From assembly GCF_000331535.1 (NCBI RefSeq), contig NZ_AMZN01000074.1, forward strand, positions 1 through 46,232: a DNA stretch of 46,232 nucleotides, written 5' to 3'. Origin of the DNA: Fulvivirga imtechensis AK7. GTDB lineage: Bacteria > Bacteroidota > Bacteroidia > Cytophagales > Cyclobacteriaceae. Under the pieces are notes generated by a model. It was not told where the DNA came from and ran no database searches. It saw only the letters and a list, made by a program, of their open reading frames with translations. Shown piece by piece: positions 45,886-46,232 of the stretch. Position 1 is the stretch's first letter. Every line of letters starts with the position of its first letter. The translations under genes were made by a program, and so were the position numbers.

Positions 45886-46232
45886 GTCGAGTAGGAACGA
45901 GGAATTTCACCTCGCCCCTCTCACAGAATCGTACGTGATGGTCTCCCATCATACGGCTCTTCAAGTTCCTGCAACCATTTCAGGTTGCGGTTTTCAGTGG
46001 TTCCTCCCATTTGCATAGTTGACCATAGATACCCTGAACTTGTCAGCCCCTTCACTCCGGTTTCATTACAAAACCTTCACTAATACGGTCTGATCCGCCA
46101 CCCTTGGTTGCTTTGGTAATCGACTTGCGGATTCTCCGCTTGTAATTTCCCTTTAACATCAACCAAGGGCTTCCTGCGTTCCACAAATAAGCCCGGATAA
46201 AAGTCATGCCTTCTAAACAACGGCTGCCACAT
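45886..46232 (-). mobile_element. Group II intron, 3' part (domains V and VI)
   Basis: On the minus strand the 34-base domain V lies at 45926-45959: it starts GAGCCGTATGATGG, has a GAGA tetraloop and closes CCATCACGTACGATTC. The AGC catalytic triad and two-base bulge are in the right places. Domain VI follows with stem GGCGAGG...CCTCG and a branch-point A seven bases from the 3' end, in CTACTCGAC. The intron thus ends in AC at 45886. Upstream of domain V, a GCAACC/GGTTGC hairpin (45971-45988) could be a short domain IV remnant; no reverse-transcriptase frame can be read within the 266 bp available. The rest lies outside the window. Confidence 0.75.
45926..45959 (-). ncRNA. Group II intron domain V
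   Basis: The 34-nt catalytic hairpin is the most conserved part of group II introns: AGC triad near its 5' end, distal 6-bp stem TGATGG/CCATCA and GAGA tetraloop. Confidence 0.8.

Larger units (their letters stand above)
45717..46232. other. Non-coding right edge: inverted repeats and group II intron end
   Basis: No gene is seen. A 13-bp inverted repeat AGTTACTTCCGTG occupies 45735-45747 and, as its reverse complement, 45873-45885. It bounds a 151-bp AT-rich segment that carries a further small dyad (GAAGTGACTTC near 45836). The intron 3' end begins at the next base (45886). Confidence 0.6.

Noticed and set aside
46050-46232. C-terminus of an intron-encoded reverse transcriptase
   Set aside because: Two minus-strand frames are open for about 50-60 codons at the edge but show no maturase or reverse-transcriptase motif; the third has early stops.

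Overview
The window reads as chromosomal DNA of a Bacteroidota bacterium, most likely a marine or soil Cytophagales-type organism (Fulvivirga/Roseivirga-like; an inference from gene content and order only). Signs are a large repeat-built surface protein of the type exported by the type IX secretion system, SPII lipoproteins with Bacteroidota-style lipoboxes, a SiaB/SiaC (DUF6272/DUF1987) pair, the block miaB - sigma-54 activator - lptE - TPR - secG followed by groES-groEL, mostly weak Shine-Dalgarno sequences, and several TAnnTTTG promoter elements. Almost all genes are intact housekeeping or envelope genes. No tRNA, rRNA, CRISPR array or prophage was seen.

Region by region. 1-7204 (minus): a probable operon of a membrane-anchored STAND ATPase with coiled coil and WD40 propeller, an outer-membrane barrel with a periplasmic helical-repeat part, and a beta-propeller lipoprotein, followed by the 5' part of a giant surface protein that runs off the window. 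7344-13311 (minus): a carrier-HEAT-cyclic-nucleotide fusion protein, an OmpH/Skp chaperone, a rhomboid protease with an acidic partner gene, and a small holin-like membrane protein. 13365-16469 (plus): secreted gamma-glutamyltransferase and an M28 peptidase lipoprotein, which together suggest peptide and glutathione scavenging. 16514-19393: gamma-carbonic-anhydrase-like protein, YceI lipoprotein, PabB. 19478-24197 (plus): the miaB to secG operon. 25272-27234: groES-groEL. 27311-30175 (minus): siaC, siaB and a POT peptide transporter. 30398-34880: ATP-type PEP carboxykinase, RecQ, a small DUF6146-type lipoprotein. 35352-39045 (minus): NupC, bifunctional nuclease, EtfA, EtfB. 39139-41411: TPR protein, quinone-oxidoreductase-like MDR protein, Spy-like secreted protein. 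41613-45716: dnaB and, divergent from it, mpl and a DnaQ-like exonuclease.

The most notable non-coding signals are: (i) a cluster of DnaA-box-like 9-mers beside an AT-rich stretch in the 333 bp between divergent dnaB and mpl, a strong candidate for the chromosomal origin; (ii) the 3' end of a group II intron (domains V and VI, branch-point A, terminal AC) at the right edge; (iii) several families of short non-autonomous inverted-repeat elements in intergenic spaces; (iv) a sigma-54-like promoter with upstream dyads before groES, whose half-sites recur before miaB and the sigma-54 activator.

The best candidate for an undescribed system is the STAND/WD40 - outer-membrane barrel - lipoprotein operon next to the giant surface protein, which I read as a possible signalling or gating machine spanning the cell envelope. 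That role is inference from architecture and gene order.
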